Source: Desulfovibrio desulfuricans
GTDB taxonomy: Bacteria > Desulfobacterota > Desulfovibrionia > Desulfovibrionales > Desulfovibrionaceae
DNA: 6,124 nucleotides
Assembly (NCBI GenBank): GCA_003251995.1
Contig: QKDT01000355.1
Location: 1 to 6,124 of the forward strand
Reading direction: 5' to 3'
Shown here: positions 4,742 through 6,124 of the stretch, in pieces
Numbering within the stretch: the stretch's first letter is position 1
Layout: every line of letters begins with the position of its first letter
Notes under the pieces: model-generated
What the model saw: the letters and a program-made list of their open reading frames with translations, nothing else
What the model was told of the DNA's origin: nothing
The model's database searches: none
Made by a program: the position numbers and the translations under genes

Positions 4742-6124
4742 ATGAACGCAGCCCAAACGCAACTCACCCTCGACATTACCGCACTTTCACACGACGGACG
4801 CGGCATCGCACGCCTTGCCCCTGCCGAGGGGCAAACCACACGCGGTACGGTTGTCTTTGTAGAAAACGCCCTGCCAGGGCAGCGGGTGCAGGCTCGGGTG
4901 CTGCGGCGCAAGTCTTCCTTTATAGAAGCCCAGGTTACTGCCCTGCTGAAAGAAGCGCCAAATGCCGTCAGCCCCATATGCCCGCACCATGCCGAATGCG
5001 GCGGCTGCCCTTTGCAAGCCATGCCCTACGCGCAGCAACTTTATTGGAAGCGCGCGCTTGTGCTGGACCCTCTTGCGCGCATTGGCGGCTTTGACCGCGA
5101 CCAGCTCGAAACCATGCTTCCGGCAGTAACGGCATCCCCAGCGCTAACGCGGTTTCGCAACAAAATGGAATTTGCCTTTGGGCAGGATGCGGACAGCGTA
5201 TTGAAACTGGGCCTGCGCCGCCGCAATGGCAGAGATATTGTTGATGTGCCGCACTGCGCACTCCTCCCGCCCGAGGCGCTGCACATTGTCAGCCTGGTGG
5301 GCAAGCTGGTAGCAGAAACCGGCCTGCCCCCGTACACTGCGCCAGACCTCAGACAAGGCACCCCAGCCAGCGCCACTGCCAACAACAATCGCGGCTATGA
5401 CCGCAACCAGGCCCGGAATCAAAACCGTAACAGGGGCCGCCGTAGCGATGCCCATCGCCGCTCGGCGCGAGATCATGCTACCTTTGGGCCAGAGCTTGCT
5501 GTGAGTGGCTTTTGGAGATTTTTTATTTTGCGACGCGGCCTGGCAGCAGACATGCGCACCCCCCGCTGGTGGGCCGTATGCATCACCAGCCCGGCTAACG
5601 AGGAGCAACGGTCGGCAGTACGGTTGCTCGGGCGTGAGGTCTTGGCGACCTTTCCGCAACTGGCGGCCTTTATTCACGAGGAGCGCTCCACCGCAGATGC
5701 CTATGCTTTTGGTGAAAAACGGTCGCAAACCCTTGATGCGGGCGGGCTTGAAAATCCTGCCGCCGCTCGGATGTTTCAGCCGCTGGCGGGCATGGGCTTT
5801 GCCCTTGACGCCGCATCATTTTTTCAGGTGAACACCGGTGGGGCGCAAGCCCTTGCCCACGCAGCTCAATCCATGCTCACCCCCTCGACAACTGATGCTG
5901 CGGACATTGGCACATCTTCCCGCGGCCTGCTCGACCTTTATTGTGGCGTTGGAGCGCCGGGGCTTTTGCTGGCGCGGGGGTACTCTGCCCTGCTGGGGCT
6001 GGAACAGGACGCACGGGCTGTGCAGCTTGCCGCAGTCAATGCCAAAAGCAACGACATGCCACACTGCCGCTACGAGGCCGGCGACGCCGCTCACAGACTG
6101 GAACAGCTTGCCGCCCTGCCACCC
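4742..6124 (+). CDS. RlmD/TrmA-family RNA (uracil-5-)methyltransferase with TRAM domain and [4Fe-4S] site, 3' truncated
   Basis: The enzyme transfers a methyl group from S-adenosylmethionine to C5 of a uridine in RNA, most likely 23S rRNA. The frame is open from ATG 4742 to the window edge (461 codons). Residues 8-68 resemble a TRAM RNA-binding domain (LTLDITALSHDGRGIARL...). Cys80, Cys86, Cys89 and Cys172 copy the CX5CX2C...C iron-sulfur pattern of E. coli RlmD (RumA). The methyltransferase domain shows FFQVNTGGAQAL (360-371), SAM motif I LLDLYCGVGAPG (396-407) and a following GLEQDARAVQLA (419-430). The catalytic Cys and Glu motifs would lie beyond the window. Oddities: a roughly 50-residue Asn/Arg-rich insertion (about 202-251), motif I with GAPG in place of the usual GTF/GTI type, and no clear Shine-Dalgarno sequence. 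ATG 4742 was chosen because the TRAM domain starts right after it. It is divergent from rplU. Whether it is RlmD, RlmCD-like or TrmA-like cannot be settled from this part. Confidence 0.9.
   Translation, partial: MNAAQTQLTLDITALSHDGRGIARLAPAEGQTTRGTVVFVENALPGQRVQARVLRRKSSFIEAQVTALLKEAPNAVSPICPHHAECGGCPLQAMPYAQQLYWKRALVLDPLARIGGFDRDQLETMLPAVTASPALTRFRNKMEFAFGQDADSVLKLGLRRRNGRDIVDVPHCALLPPEALHIVSLVGKLVAETGLPPYTAPDLRQGTPASATANNNRGYDRNQARNQNRNRGRRSDAHRRSARDHATFGPELAVSGFWRFFILRRGLAADMRTPRWWAVCITSPANEEQRSAVRLLGREVLATFPQLAAFIHEERSTADAYAFGEKRSQTLDAGGLENPAAARMFQPLAGMGFALDAASFFQVNTGGAQALAHAAQSMLTPSTTDAADIGTSSRGLLDLYCGVGAPGLLLARGYSALLGLEQDARAVQLAAVNAKSNDMPHCRYEAGDAAHRLEQLAALPP

Noticed and set aside
4576..5094. 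172-codon plus-strand frame overlapping the methyltransferase start
   Set aside because: It is out of frame with the TRAM and iron-sulfur motifs. The ATG at 4666 inside it has no Shine-Dalgarno, and I see no slippery site joining it to the real frame.
5144..5728. 194-codon minus-strand open frame
   Set aside because: It is antisense to the methyltransferase gene, which shows conserved Cys and SAM motifs along this stretch.

Overview
The window looks like ordinary chromosomal core sequence from a fairly GC-rich Gram-negative bacterium. The protein style, and the order rplU-rpmA-obg-proB without ysxB/prp, fit a Desulfovibrio-like sulfate reducer (Desulfovibrionaceae). That taxonomic guess is an inference from recognised protein families, not from a database comparison. 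There are six protein-coding genes, two of them cut by the window edges. I see no tRNA, rRNA, CRISPR array, insertion sequence or phage gene.

Layout. (1) Bases 2-1069, plus strand: the C-terminal part of a multi-pass membrane protein of the Wzx/MVF-type polysaccharide flippase superfamily, whose start lies upstream. (2) 1070-1210: a convergent intergenic gap with a strong hairpin whose T-tract lies on the minus strand, so it should end the operon coming from the right. (3) 4528 down to 1211, minus strand: a four-gene cluster, rplU (L21), rpmA (L27), obg/cgtA (ribosome-associated GTPase) and proB (glutamate 5-kinase). A sigma70-type promoter sits just upstream of rplU. The rplU-rpmA spacer (136 bp) and rpmA-obg spacer (255 bp) are both rich in inverted repeats, and a perfect TATAAT before obg suggests a second, internal promoter. 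(4) 4529-4741: a divergent intergenic region with a long dyad beside the rplU -35 box. (5) 4742 to the window end, plus strand: a TRAM-domain, [4Fe-4S]-type RNA (uracil-5-)methyltransferase of the RlmD/TrmA family. It is cut at the right edge and has an unusual Asn/Arg-rich insertion.

Together, rplU, rpmA and obg supply two 50S proteins and a GTPase that acts in 50S assembly. The divergent methyltransferase probably modifies rRNA (or tRNA), so this part of the window is a ribosome-biogenesis neighbourhood. proB, the first step of proline synthesis, is carried at the distal end of the operon and is close enough to obg to be co-transcribed. The flippase on the left belongs to a separate surface-polysaccharide locus.

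I found no convincing new multi-gene system. The points most worth a second look are the structured rpmA-obg spacer with its wobble-paired GNRA hairpin, the dyad at the rplU promoter, and the basic insertion in the methyltransferase.
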